Part shown: one piece after another, positions 41,262 to 52,570 of the stretch
Layout: each line of letters opens with the position of its first letter
How positions within the stretch are numbered: the stretch's first letter is position 1
Assembly: GCA_035222895.1 (NCBI GenBank)
Contig: JAVYIG010000898.1
Location: 1 to 64,000 of the forward strand
Length of the DNA: 64,000 nt
From: Strongylocentrotus droebachiensis
Taxonomy: Eukaryota > Echinodermata > Echinoidea > Camarodonta > Strongylocentrotidae
Direction: 5' to 3'
Program-made: the position numbers and the translations under genes
The notes under the pieces: generated by a model
What the model saw: the letters and a program-made list of their open reading frames with translations, nothing else
Databases searched by the model: none
What the model was told of the DNA's origin: nothing

Positions 41262-41545
41262 ATGGCGGTCAATTGCCCCAAACTCTGCGGAAGCTGTTTC
41301 GGAGGAGAATGGAGAAAGCACTCACAGAAGATCTTTCTCGTTGTCTACTTGGTCATCGCAGTCGTTGCTCTTGCCCTGACGATATGGGAGACCGTTGTCA
41401 CTTCAATGAATTCAGATAACCCAGTGAACTACCTTTGGTTTGTTGCCGGTATATCTGTACAACTTGCTACCGCCATCTCGCTATGGAATATCTTTAATCA
41501 CTTGGTTTACTACACAAAGCCAAGCCAACAGAAATATATAGTCAG
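41262..41545 (+). CDS. TMEM184C: TMEM184C-like exon 1
   Basis: Encodes MAVNCPKLCGSCFGGEWRKH, then two membrane segments (KIFLVVYLVIAVVALALTIW and WFVAGISVQLATAISLWNIF). Donor GTAAGC; it ends with two bases of an arginine codon. The Cys-rich start followed by WR resembles human TMEM184C. Confidence 0.88.
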
Positions 41546-44500
41546 GTAAGCAAAATATAAATATAATGCCCTCCTTTTTTTTTAATAATATTAAGATTTC
41601 TTATTATCAGAGATTGAATCCTATCAACATTGTTCAAATGTTTCTCATCAAACTATCTTTGCATTGTCTTTAAAGTGTGACCCATCGACCTCCCAGGCTG
41701 GGGGATGTAGGGGAAGGGGTAGGGTTCGTGGGGGCATGCGCGGATCCACGATTTCTTAGGGGAGGGGGCCCAACTTTTTTTTGTTTTGCTCCCGAAAATT
41801 TAAAAATCGCGCCGGTCGAAAATTCGCTTAGTGGGGGGAAGGGGGAAGGGGGGGGGGGGGGGGGGGGAGTGAACACAATTTTTTGTTGGCCCTCGAAAAT
41901 TTAAAAATTTGCACCCCCCCCCCTTGAGCGCCAGGGGGGGGGGGGGCGACCATCGCCCAAACAAGGTTAAAATCACGTGTTTTTACAAGCTTTTTTCCCC
42001 AAGGGGGGGGGGGGGGGGGGCGGGCCACCGCCCCCCCCCCCCCCCCCCCCTGGATCCGCCACTGCGTGGGGGTAACATCACTTTTTTGTTTATAGGAAAA
42101 TCATGATCTTTAATTTTGGGGCAGCCATAGAAGAACAAGGAGTAAGATAAGGAATAATGATTATACTACAGTATATATGCATCAATTAACTATATCGTAT
42201 CTGCATTATTCGACTATTTCTTATTTATCTGCTGTCGAGCGCCGAGCGAAGACCGTACAAATACGTAAAGGGATAGACAAAACCAGTGGCGTATGCAGGA
42301 TTTTTTAAAGGGGGGGGGGGGGGGTTAACATTTTGAAATCGGGCCGAAAATTTCGCAACGACTCGGTCAGCCGCTGAATAAACGGGGGGGGGGGGGGGGG
42401 GGGGGGGTAAGAGGAAAAAAATAAATCTTCTTTTTTTTCTTCTTCTTAATAATAATTTAAAAAAAATCTTCTTTTTTTTCTTCTTCTTAATAATTAAAAA
42501 AAAAAAAAAAAAAAAAAAAAATCAAAGGGGGGAGGGAGGGGGGGTTTCCTAAAAAAAAAATACACACATAAAAAATACCAAAGGGGGGATTCTACCCCCC
42601 CCCCCCCCCTGCGTACGCGCCTGGATAAAACGAATAATACACTTTTGAATGGGAATCTACCAATTGGGTATATTTGTGGCTGTACCATAGAGATATATAC
42701 TATTAAGTATATATCTCTATGGGCTGTACGCACTCTACTTCGCCATTCCTTGAAGTGCCTCATGCGCTGTGTAGCTAACTTCATGAAACAAAAGGTGCCG
42801 GTAGTCAATATTTAAATAGCTTGTAATACCATCGTTCTTTAGTGGACTTTGAAATGTATACCAGTAGCCAATGGTGTGTGTGATGATTAATGATGATGTT
42901 TTATCTTTCCTGTTTCTTCTTTTAATATTGCAGAATGTTAGGGATTGTTCCTGCACATAGTATCAATTGCGTGAGTACATAATTATTTATATCACCTTTT
43001 CAAAGAAAAATTTCTCAGAGAATATTTTTTTAGAAAACTTCTATCTTTGCTTTTTCATGGGAAAGCATCGATAGCAGGTAGTTAAATAAAAGACCTCCAT
43101 AACATTACCCACGAGATGAATTTTGTTTAGGTTTCTGTCCTAAAATCCAACAAACCGTATTGATATCTCTATTCCTACCCATTTTTTTTTTCAAACAAAA
43201 AATCAAACGCGATCTCAAGATCTCTTTCAAGAAATCAACCACGCATTTCCAATAGCCTAGAACATCACATATAGAAATAAGCGATCATAAATGACATATT
43301 ACATAATCCAAACACATTTAGCATATTAAAGGATATTTAAATTGCTCTTGAAGTGATTTATTGAAGTCTTTGCGATCGTGTTATTTAATCTCTTCTATCG
43401 ACATTAATAATGTTTACCTTTTACCTTTTAACTTTTAACTTTCAACTTGTGGCTTTTTACCTGAAAAGTTTCATGCCGACACCTTTTATTTATTTTTAAT
43501 AGCTATGACGAAGGAATTAAGCGGGGAAGGGGGAGGTAAGACTTATATTTATGGCCATACATGACATGCTGAAATACTATTGGAAAGGGATTGGGGAATT
43601 GAACCTAATCACGAAGTACGTACCCTTTGTAGTACTTTGTCTGTATTAATAAATGATATTTTAGCTGAATTGTGTATCGTGATCAACAGTATGATACTTG
43701 TTGCCATTATTAGTTTTTATTTTGTGCTCTGGTTTATGTTTGTTATGTTTTCTATATTATATTACTGTTCATTATTTTTTTAATGTTTTACATTGTATTT
43801 GAATTTTATTATGTAATGAAGTTTTTATATACGGAAGAGATTACCCTGTACAATGAACACAAAATAAATAAATTAATTAATGAATCAATATATAAATTCA
43901 ATAGGACACGCAAAGTAACTTTTAACAAGCCCTTGTGAATTTTCCCTACAATCCACCATAAGTTATGCACTTTGATAATAATATTGATAATGATATATTA
44001 CATTTATAAAGCGCTTAATACAATTTTTCTAAGCGTTTAACAAAAATACAAAAGTAATGTTAAACTACAACAATATTATGCATGAAACATATTTCTAATA
44101 ACAATCCCTAATAACAAATATATAATAGTAATAATTAATATTTACATAGCGCTTAATGAAGTAACCAACGAAATATAATTACAATACGTATTGAACAGAT
44201 ACATTTTAAGTTTACTATTGAAGGTTTCTAAATTTGGGGACTCGCGTATTTCATGGCGAAGTTTGTTCCAAAGTTAGGAGGCACAAACAGAAAAGGCGCG
44301 GTCACCGCGGGTAGATGAAGATGTACTGTGAACGATGATCAGAGACGAATAGATGAAGAATGGTTTTTAGGAGTGATGAGTTCTGAGAGATATGAGGAAG
44401 CTTTGTATGTAAGCAGGATAATCTTAAATTTGACACACTGTTCGAGGGGGAACCAGTGTAGAATGAATGAATGATCGGCGTGATGTGTTCATGTGTTCTT

Positions 44501-47500
44501 GTACTAGTGGTGAGGCCCACTTTAATGCCCCCATCCCTACCTTTTTTAAAAACCAAATATCATATTTCTTCCATTTTTCTTAGAGGTTTTCCATCTACCT
44601 ATATTGCTTCACGACTATCCTTCTGGTTTATCTTGAACAAGACTTTCGATGACTTAATTATAATAGGGACGTATTAGTTGCCCTACAGGCCATACCATAT
44701 TGTTGCCTCACTCCTCACATATTTTTAACAACATCATTTTCTATCCAGTGGTTTTCGATCAAGTTCGTTGAATCCTCCATCTACCTGGACACGATACGTA
44801 ACTTCTACCAGGCCCTTGTCATCTACTGCTTCATGTCTCTCCTTATTGTTTATTTGAACGAAACTTTCGACGATCTGGAGACGATTCTGAGCAGCAAACC
44901 CAAATTCAAACCCTCGCCACCTTGCTGCTGTGTGAAAACAGTCCCAAACAAGAGGTATTCCTTTTTAAGCTTATAAAAGTGAAGTAAAGACTCAAGTTTC
45001 CATTCACTGTTTGAACTGCAGGATAACGTTTTGAAACACAAATTTTCTTGAAGTTTGGTGAAACTGGTTACGATATCCATGTAGGACCAATTTTCTTATG
45101 CGGATTTAGGAACATTAGTCGTGAACCGTAGATATTGTCGTTTCCATACAACCAGTAGGCCTTTATCATCTAAACTTTTAGACATTATTTAAATCGGCGA
45201 GAACATTGCATTTATAATCACTGGCATTATCATAGAAAGTGACATTAATAAATTGTTGCCTGTAAAGTAGAAATAAATTCATGCTACCTCTTTTGATGAA
45301 AATATTGTGACAATATGATTTATTCTAGATAGATATATTTCATATCTTCTTAGAATAGTATTGATCGATCTACAGAGTGATAGAGACTGATCAAAACACT
45401 CTAAAAAGATATGAACTATATCTATCAAGAATGAAACATATTGATATATATAGTTACATATGAATAGATATGATAAGAGGTCGCAAAAATTAATTCCCAC
45501 TTTATGGGCAACAGTATAATTCAGTTACTGCTGCCACGGAATGTTTTTTATCAATCATTTTGTGCCATAAAGAAGGTATAGGCCTTTTCCATATTGTTAA
45601 ATATCTGAATTTTATTTTATGCAGATTAATTGGGAGGTGTCGAGCTGGTGTTCTCAACTATACCATCATACATCCGATCATCACGATCTTAACTATGTAA
45701 GTAGACTTCGAGAATGAACTACTATACATTATTCTTGTCTACATTACCTAATCCCAACAAACGCTATATCATCGTATTACATTTTATCATGGTCATTTCA
45801 TAATTTGTCTAAGGTAGTACGACTGCGTAATGTCGGATATGTATGAAATAACGAGAAAGAAATAACGTAGTGAATCACAGTTTTAAACGGCAGATAAATT
45901 TAACGATGGTGTCACAAAGTATTCACAATGTAAAAGAATCAAACTTTGAGCACATCGAGTGATCAATAAGAGGTGTTGATTTTGATAACACGCATGGGAC
46001 TATAATATATAATCTAGTGATTAATGAGATAGCTGACTGTGTGAACACACTGTGCACATGCTGTGGTAAAATCATAATGTGAACTCATTAAGTGATCGAT
46101 AAGAGTTGACGAGTGTCTGAACACTTATGAACTTACTGTGTGCATACTGTGGTAGAATCACATTGTTGGCACATCAAATAATAAGAGTGTTGAATATTTG
46201 ACCACAATGTGTTCATATGGAGGAATCACTATGTGATCACATCAAATGATAATATTTTTTTTTTTTTTTTTTTACCACACTGTGTTCATACTGTGGTAAA
46301 ATCATAGTGTGAGCAAATTATTAGAGTTTTTGACCGTTCGACCCCTTTGCAAGCCTATTCCCTTTCAGGAATGTTGCCTCCGTTCTCTCTGTACACACTC
46401 ATTGATTTGATTAAATGGATACAAGAATATAGTTGGAATAATTCATATTTTGACTCTTTTCTTTTCTGCACAGAATAACAACTGTTACAGGTCATTACAC
46501 AGAAGGCAGTTTCATTGGCTTGTGGATCTGGTTTGCAATAATAGATGGAGTCTCTCAAGTCGTAAGATGCATTTCTTTATTATTCTTGTTGAGTTGGTAC
46601 ATAATTAACTTCGAGGAAATATGAAATCACACACAATTACTCCCTTATAGTTTGAGCCCAATCAGGACAAGATTAATCTAAGTGCATCGAATCCGGGATT
46701 TGTAGTCTCAGAAATTTGCCAAATACTAATAATTCTTGATTGCTTGTGCATGTAAACGTGCATTTTGACCACCTCAAATCACCCCATGGAGTCTATTATA
46801 TCGGTAATAGTCATCTCAGGTATAGATTAAAGTTGGACCATGCACGACTTTGCGCTTAAAATTAAAATCTTAAAAAATTGATTTCCGAATTGTTAAGAAA
46901 TACCTGACTTATGTACCAAGAAGGAATCTCTTTCGCAACATCAGAGAATTTTGCCGTATCCCGATTTCCCCACCACTTTCCTCTATGCGGAAATGTATAC
47001 ATTTATATTGGTTCAAAATTACTTAAATAAAGACACTTATGAATATTTGCTACCCTGATTTTCTTGCCAGTGGGCGATGTACTGTTTGATGGTATTCTAC
47101 CGGGCTACCAAGGAGGAACTGGCGGGGCTGCATCCCATTAGTAAAATGATAACCGTCCAGCTAACCATCTTCGGCGCCTTCTTCCAATCGCTTATCATCG
47201 CCCTCATCATCGGCCTCATCAACCCTGACCTTGACCCGGAGAACTGGGGCTACGATGACCAACAGAACATCCGCTTCTCCAGATTCGTCCAGGTACGATG
47301 GAATCAGCATGATTAGCTTGATATCCCCTACACCATTTCATTCTCTTTATGACAAAATGATCCAGCCAGTGGTAGCTGTAAGATTTCCACCAACAGTATT
47401 AGGCGTGGCACTTTATAAATACTATAGTGGCGCCTCTTTATTGCATTTATGGGTGGATATTGTATTTGTTTTCAAGGAACAGGCCTTACGATGGTTGATT

Positions 47501-49360
47501 CAAAACAAAATATAATTCAATATTAATTCACCTATGGGGTTCACGTCCCCAAGAATCTAAAAGCCACTCAAGAATATCTGCATTTCGTGCGGTTTGTGTG
47601 ACCAGGTATAGCTGCTATAAGGCTTGCGAAACAATTTTCAAAGTAACTAGGAAGCTCATTGAATGGACGGAATGGGTAATGGCGTGGGGTCCACTAATGC
47701 TTTAAAATGAGGTCCAACCCGGCTCTCCTCTCATGATCCCTGCAAAACAGGAATATATTTTACCCGTTGAACAGTTCTCACAAAATAATGACGAGTATAA
47801 ATGACAATATTACCCGTTAAAATTTCTTAATATTTTGACGGGAAGGTTATTCGTCTCTTTCCCTAGGCTCCACTCGTCCCCCTCCCTGTCTGTCTCTGTC
47901 ATTGTCTGTCACCCTCCCTCCCCCTCCCCCTCTCCCTCTCCCCCCTCTCTCTCTCTCTCTCTCTCTGTCTGTCTTTCTCTTTCTCTCTTATCATATCATA
48001 CCTTGTATTTCATATGAAGGATTTTATTCTGTGCATCGAGATGGGGCTATCCGCTGTGGGCCACCTCTATGCATTTCCATACACGGCATACAAGGAGCAG
48101 GGCAAACCAGCAAACTTCTGCAAATCGTGTATCTCGTGTTGTTCTGTCACAGACATCGCTCACGATTTGTCCTCACACGTCAAGAGAATATCCTGTAAGT
48201 TTGTTAGTTAGTTGGTTGGTTTTATCTGACTGCTAAGAAAGCAAGTGTATGCTTGCATCAAGTTGCATGTAAGCAACCAGGGGACCGACGGCTTTAAGTC
48301 CTCTCCGTGGAACTTATTAATGATGATTTCTGCCTTACCAAAGGGAAATAGCGCATTGACTTGGTTTCGAATCCGGGACCTCCCGGTTACAAGACCACTG
48401 CTCTACCACTGAGCCATTGCGCCTCCAAGTGAAAACAGTCCTGTTAATTTATTGGCACCCCTGTCGGTATAACAGCATGAACCCTCAAAAAAGGGGAGAA
48501 TTTAATTTGTACCCTTGACGAATGAGGAACAAAATGGTGCAGCATGCATGTTCCCCTAAAGCAGTATATTCATCGAATTATACTTTGAAATGAATGAATA
48601 CAATAAGCAACTAACTGAAACAGCACCAAGATCCATCACATTCTCACCACAAACACTAACTCTTTTTCTCGTTATTGGACGTACATAAAATAATTCTGTA
48701 AAAATTAGTGTAAAGTTGCTTCCATCGTGTGATGTAATTATGAACATGATGTCGACTATATTTGTATCCCAATATTAGTTCCATATATTTCGATTACATT
48801 TAAAAACTATACCTGTTTGTAATTAATTAAAGGCCTTCATGACAATATTTTTTCTTTTCGGGATATGTCTTTTTTCTTCTTTAGCTAAAAAGTCGAACTT
48901 GGCCAATCAAATCGTGTACGAGCAACATGACGACGACCAGCCTATTGTCGAAATGAATGATATGGCCATCGTAAAAAGGGACGAAAACATCGACGATGTC
49001 CATCGGCCCTCGTCCAACACCCTAACGATCGCCCCTGGTCAGCCTACGGGAAACGGCCCCGTGGTCAAGGAGAACGTGGTTGATGCTGGAGCTGATGATA
49101 AGGTTTTTGATGAGATGTTAGCCGGGGATGTCTCAAACAGCACGGAGACGAGAAGCGTTCTTCATGACAGCGGGTCGTACTCGGCTAATGATAACGGCGT
49201 CAGTGGTAACGACGAATATGACCTCGGTGGTCAGAACGATGAAACGGTAAATGCCTCGGTAGTGGATGGAGATGGAGATGGAGATTTCGACTTGGGATTG
49301 CACTCAGAGACTGTTGCTGTTGGCAGTGATCTTACATTCAATATGGAGTTTGATGCATAA
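41262..49360 (+). CDS. TMEM184C: TMEM184C-like membrane protein, 8 exons
   Basis: Member of the organic solute transporter alpha / TMEM184 family of predicted seven-pass membrane proteins; the substrate of TMEM184C is not established. Exons 41262-41545, 42934-42970, 44749-44954, 45625-45696, 46474-46561, 47071-47292, 48020-48194 and 48885-49360 total 1560 nt (519 residues); all phases fit. Approximate membrane segments are residues 23-46, 57-80, 96-115, 126-143, 184-206, 214-239, 257-280 and 304-322, one more than expected, so one may be re-entrant. Family landmarks are WFVAGI, ISLWNIFNHLVYYTKP, VIYCFM, PPCCC, FYRATKEEL and DFILCIEM. The ATG at 41262 has G at -3 and +4; an in-frame ATG at 41208 would add 18 residues. 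The acidic tail makes it longer than human TMEM184C (about 440). Confidence 0.9.
41735..42064. mobile_element. hAT-like MITE, 330 bp, with 8-bp target duplication
   Basis: The left end CATGCGCGGATCCACG and the reverse complement of the right end CAGTGGCGGATCCAGG are similar. A perfect 8-bp duplication CGTGGGGG lies at 41727-41734 and 42065-42072. The interior has long G and C runs. It lies in TMEM184-like intron 1. Confidence 0.85.
42284..42623. mobile_element. Second hAT-like MITE, 340 bp
   Basis: The left end CAGTGGCGTATGCAGG and the reverse complement of the right end CAGGCGCGTACGCAGG match at most positions. The flanks GACAAAAC (42276-42283) and GATAAAAC (42624-42631) agree at 7 of 8. 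The interior contains poly-G tracts and two copies of TCTTCTTTTTTTTCTTCTTC. Confidence 0.8.
42685..42722. repeat. Perfect 17-bp hairpin
   Basis: CCATAGAGATATATACT, loop ATTA, then the exact reverse complement. Confidence 0.95.
42934..42970 (+). CDS. TMEM184C: TMEM184C-like exon 2, 37 nt
   Basis: Acceptor ATTGCAG, donor GTGAGT. It encodes R-MLGIVPAHSINC, aligned with human ILWMVPIYSLDS. It is short but required by frame and homology. Confidence 0.85.
43980..44060. repeat. Retroposon tail-like sequence
   Basis: TTTATAAAGCGCTTAATACA and TCTAAGCGTTTAACA resemble the GCGCTT-containing tails of other retroposons in the window. Confidence 0.35.
44100..44470 (-). pseudogene. LINE C-terminal fragment (minus strand)
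   Basis: On the minus strand the DNA reads HWFPLEQ-VKFKIILLTYKA, SSYLSELITP, RAFSVCASNLWNKLRHEIRE and NLETFNSKLKMYLF with frameshifts and a deletion. The order equals the C-terminal domain of LINE B (31860-32170). The tail has AGCGCTATGTAAATATTAAT. It lies in TMEM184-like intron 2. Confidence 0.75.
44570..44655 (+). pseudogene. Decayed copy of TMEM184-like exon 3
   Basis: CATCTAC, TGCTTCA, TATCCTTCTGGTTTATCTTG and ACTTTCGATGAC match the exon 3 stretch 44820-44876 in the same order, about 180 nt upstream of the real exon. The frame is broken. Confidence 0.5.
44749..44954 (+). CDS. TMEM184C: TMEM184C-like exon 3
   Basis: Acceptor ATCCAG, donor GTATTC, phase 2 at its end. It encodes WFSIKFVESSIYLDTIRNFY, QALVIYCFMSLLIVYL and PSPPCCCVKTVPNKR. 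The acidic-aromatic IYLDTIR and CCC motifs are family hallmarks. Confidence 0.92.
45625..45696 (+). CDS. TMEM184C: TMEM184C-like exon 4
   Basis: Acceptor TATGCAG, donor GTAAGT. It encodes LIGRCRAGVLNYTIIHPIIT, matching human FRCKLGVLQYTVVRPFTT. Confidence 0.9.
45950..46330 (+). repeat. Degenerate tandem repeat, ~80-110-bp period
   Basis: CACTGTGTTCATACTGTGGT, AATCATANTGTGANC and TCAAATGATAA-type segments recur about four times in intron 4. Confidence 0.55.
46474..46561 (+). CDS. TMEM184C: TMEM184C-like exon 5
   Basis: Acceptor TGCACAG, donor GTAAGA, ends in phase 0. It encodes ITTVTGHYTEGSFIGLWIWF and AIIDGVSQV; the acidic loop plus a membrane segment matches family order. Confidence 0.88.
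47071..47292 (+). CDS. TMEM184C: TMEM184C-like exon 6
   Basis: Acceptor TTGCCAG, donor GTACGA, 74 codons in phase 0. It encodes WAMYCLMVFYRATKEELAGL, then MITVQLTIFGAFFQSLIIAL. The FY-ATKEEL motif is typical of TMEM184. Confidence 0.92.
47900..47990 (+). repeat. C/T-rich and (CT)n tract
   Basis: Lies immediately upstream of exon 7 and may serve as its distant polypyrimidine tract. Confidence 0.8.
48020..48194 (+). CDS. TMEM184C: TMEM184C-like exon 7
   Basis: Acceptor ATGAAG, which lacks a good pyrimidine tract next to it (a long CT run sits 20-70 nt upstream). Donor GTAAGT. It encodes DFILCIEMGLSAVGHLYAFP, then DIAHDLSSHVKRIS, matching human DFIICIEM and DIRDDISEQV. Confidence 0.9.
48207..48426 (-). 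repeat. tRNA-derived SINE, copy 2 (inverted)
   Basis: Read on the minus strand it has GGCTCAGTGGTAGAGCAGTG (box A) and GTCCCGGATTCGAAACC (box B), then the same body as 28918-29126. It begins about 12 nt after the exon 7 donor. Confidence 0.85.
48885..49360 (+). CDS. TMEM184C: TMEM184C-like exon 8, acidic tail
   Basis: Acceptor TTCTTTAG. It encodes KKSNLANQIVYEQHDDDQPI followed by a ~130-residue acidic, Asp/Asn/Gly-rich tail ending NMEFDA and TAA at 49358-49360. The tail is probably cytosolic and disordered. Confidence 0.85.
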
Positions 49361-50144
49361 AAAAATAAGCAGATCGATTCGTGGGGATAGCGATGGACGA
49401 AACATCCACGCCCTCTATAGTACTAACTTATATATTCTGGGATAAAAGATAATTATTGTGCCGCCGTACCAGTTTCGGCCACTGTGATGGCCAGCAGGAG
49501 TTCCGCAGGAAACATATTTTGTGGGGGAAAAGCCTTAAATGTTGCAGTATGTTAAAACAGTTCTAGCTAAGGTGGGGTGCATGCTTCCCGTGTCGAAATC
49601 GAACGGGGAAAAGAAATGGAACATAGAAAGCAAATTTGGTCGGAAGATATATGACACGGCCCCACGTCGCATGCTATGCTCTTTAGATGAACAGGGGTAC
49701 GTAGGGTCCACTTCTTTTTATTCATGCTAGGGCTCATTTCGTTTGAAGTGGAAATCCACGCTAAAATGAAAGAAAGAAAGAAAGAATAAACGAAATCCGA
49801 TACTTAAAAAAAACGATTTTTACTCCTCTGCATAATAGAGTATACGGCTCGTTCAACTTTTTCTTGTTAACTTTTGTTAACTTTTGAGGTACATTATGCT
49901 AGTGCTATTTTTTTGTCAAGAAGAGGTACATTAAGGGGCATGATTTTGTACTTTTTTTTAGTTGGTAATCACAGAATATCTTATCTTAAGCCATGTTTTA
50001 TTTAAACCTAATAATTACCAGCTATTATCTTAGGGACGTTGCGCTTCAAACATTTTTTGTTTATGCATTGTTCCTACTATGTATTATTATTATTATATAT
50101 TGTAACCAAATTTTATTATCTGTAAACAGTTATTTTACATGGTG

Positions 50145-50150
50145 AATAAA
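50145..50150 (+). promoter_or_regulatory. Candidate polyadenylation signal of the TMEM184-like gene
   Basis: AATAAATAAA about 785 nt past the stop codon. Another AATAAA is at 49784-49789. The (ACAA)n following 50150 could instead mark a retroposon end. Confidence 0.3.
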
Positions 50151-50439
50151 TAAAACAAACAAACAAACAAACAAACTTAATTGCATTCGTAGGGTCGCTA
50201 TAATATAGAACTCTATCACCGCTGCAAGCAATTAAGAATTATATCGCCACCTTTAACTATAAAGTCTATTGTTCAGACAATTTTGCCGTAAAAATTAATA
50301 TAGGAAAATGGCTATCTATATTGATTATTTAGAGAATATTTTTCTATTATTCGGTAGTTGTATAAGACATTGTTGCGGGAACAAAAGTGCATTATTATAA
50401 TTAAGTAAAGAAGGTACAAATTAACTCCCGGCCAACTAC

Positions 50440-50575
50440 CCCTAGAGCGACCACCCGCTAGGACGACTACCCCCGGGACAACTACCCCCAGACAACTACC
50501 CCCTATAGTTGCCCTAGGGGGTAGGTGTCCTAGGGGGTAGTTGACTGGGGGTGGTTATCCAGGGGTGGATGTCCT
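50440..50575. repeat. Imperfect palindromic cluster of ACTACCCCC
   Basis: GACNACTACCCCC repeated on the left (50463-50510) and GGGGGTAGNTG repeated on the right (50516-50570), with CCTATAGTTGCCCTAGG at the centre. It could fold into a long imperfect hairpin. Confidence 0.7.
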
Positions 50576-51119
50576 AGAACCATTTTGATGATAATAATAA
50601 GAAACAAATCAGTACTTCCTGTTGGTATATAAAAGATACTGTATTTTCGAGAACTATTTGCTATACAACCTATGAGGTCTATAAATAAATTTAGGTTAAC
50701 GTATGTATTTATGATAGCATAATGATAAGTTCGTGGTAATAGCGATAATTTCGAAAGTATATAGCCGTGAACTCGCGATCAATGGAGAAAAGGACAGGAT
50801 AAGTTCTGGAAGGGAAAAAAACAGCACAATATTACCGTAAATATTATGTGGTTTAAAATAAAACATCCAGTCGGTTAGTAATTTTGACTGAATTTGTTTA
50901 TTGTTGTTCATGATTTTTTTTTTACATGCATCGTTCAAAAAGGAAATCAAAATGGAATTAGGATCGGCTAGAACTTATTTCCAAATCAAAGCAGCAATAC
51001 CGGGAAATGAATATGTGAGATTACTCGGAGGGCTAATATTTTTCAGGATCCCGTCGACTCTGACTTGTAGAATAAATCATAATTTCCCCCTAAAACATCG
51101 AGTCACATGTATTTAAGGA

Positions 51120-52570
51120 GGGGCGGTGAAGTGATTTCCAAAGTAGGGGGCACCAACAAAAAGGGCACTTTCTGGAGAGAAAAAAGGGCACCTACAAAGG
51201 GAAATCTCGAAGCGAAAATATATAATTTTTTAGACATTGGTATATACCACTACACTAGTTATTATCAGGGATGATTTCAATATTTGTTTATCTTTATACA
51301 CCATACCAGATATTGTTTCAGCATCATACTTTACAGTTGGGTGTGATGGTTTGAAAATTCATTTGCGAGCGAGCGAAGCGAGAGAAGAAAAAAATATTTG
51401 TGAGGTCGCAGTGCTAAAAAATTACATCTTAAGAGGACAAAATCCAATCCTGATGGGATTATAAGCACATTCTCATAACGGAAGACTGAAAAGACCTTTG
51501 ATAAGTAACATAGTTATATCATATATAAATGCGAGCGAACGTAGCGAACGAGCTTTGGGGGAAATTGCTCTTAGTCACTTGAAATTAGGGGCGCGTTTAA
51601 TGATGAGAGGAAAAGGGGACACTTATCGAAAGGGATAAGAAACTTATACGAAAAGAAAGTAGCACGTTACCATGGATGAAAAAGGGCACATATGAGAATG
51701 GGAAATGGGCATTTGTCGACTGAAAAGGGGCACCCATCAGATTTTGATTGGGGCATTTAAAAGAGAAGAAAAGGGGCATTTATGAAAAGGGGATAGGCCC
51801 CTTATTAAAAAGAAAAAGAGGCGCATGTTAAAATAAACGGCACTTATCAGAGATGAAAAGGGGTAATTATTAGAAGGTCAAGAGATACTTATGAGAAGGA
51901 AAAGAGCATTTATTAGAAAGGAAAAGGGGGCATGCGTCAAAGTAAAACGTGTATCTCTCAGATTGAATAGGGACAAATATCGGAGGTGAAAAGGAGTAGA
52001 TTCTTGTACCTGAAAAGGTTCATTTATCAGAGATGAAAAGGGGCATTTATGAGGAGGGGAGGGGCTCTTTTTTAAATGGGGGCACTTATCATTAAGAAGA
52101 GGGGTACTTAATAGAAAGGAAAAGGGGCACATGTGAAAATATATTGTGCGCTTATGCGATCGAGTTAAACAGGGGGGGGGGGGGTAATTATTAAAAGGGT
52201 AAGGAACATCACTTACAAAGAAATGGGTGCACTTGTCAAAGAAAAAGGGGTATCTCTCAGATTTGATTAGGGCAATTATCAGAGGTGAAGTGGGCACTTC
52301 TCGTACCTGAAAAGGGGCACTTAGAGATTAAAAAAGGGCACTTATGAGAATGGAAAATGGACACGTACTGTAAAGGGAAATGGGAACTTGTCAAAGGTAA
52401 AGGGGCACGTGTCAAAATAAAAGTGGCATTTTACGGAGGTGGAGATGGGAGGGCACTCTTACAAATTAATAAGGGCACTTGTCAAAGTAAGAAGTGCCCC
52501 TTTTTACATAGGAAAAGTTAAAGGGGCACTTCTGGGGCACATGAAAAAAGTATGGGGGCACTGTGCTAAT
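51120..52570. repeat. Degenerate repeat block, AAAAGGGGCACTTATCAGAG-like
   Basis: Dozens of 25-40-bp imperfect units (AAAAGGGGCA, CTTATNAGAG, GTCAAAGTAAAA). The 1270-1900 region holds C/T-rich DNA that looks like the reverse complement of this type. GCGAGCGAGCGAAGCGAG (51366-51383) and GCGAGCGAACGTAGCGAACG (51531-51550) are interspersed. Confidence 0.65.

Larger units (their letters stand above)
49361..51100. other. TMEM184-like 3' flank
   Basis: No gene. Contains AAAG and ACAA microsatellites (49768-49785, 50153-50175) and an ACTACCCCC palindromic cluster at 50440-50560. Confidence 0.4.

Noticed and set aside
43580-43783. 67-codon hydrophobic ORF in a TMEM184-like intron
   Set aside because: AT-rich with no splice sites in phase; possibly part of a retroposon 3' end, but not supportable as a gene.
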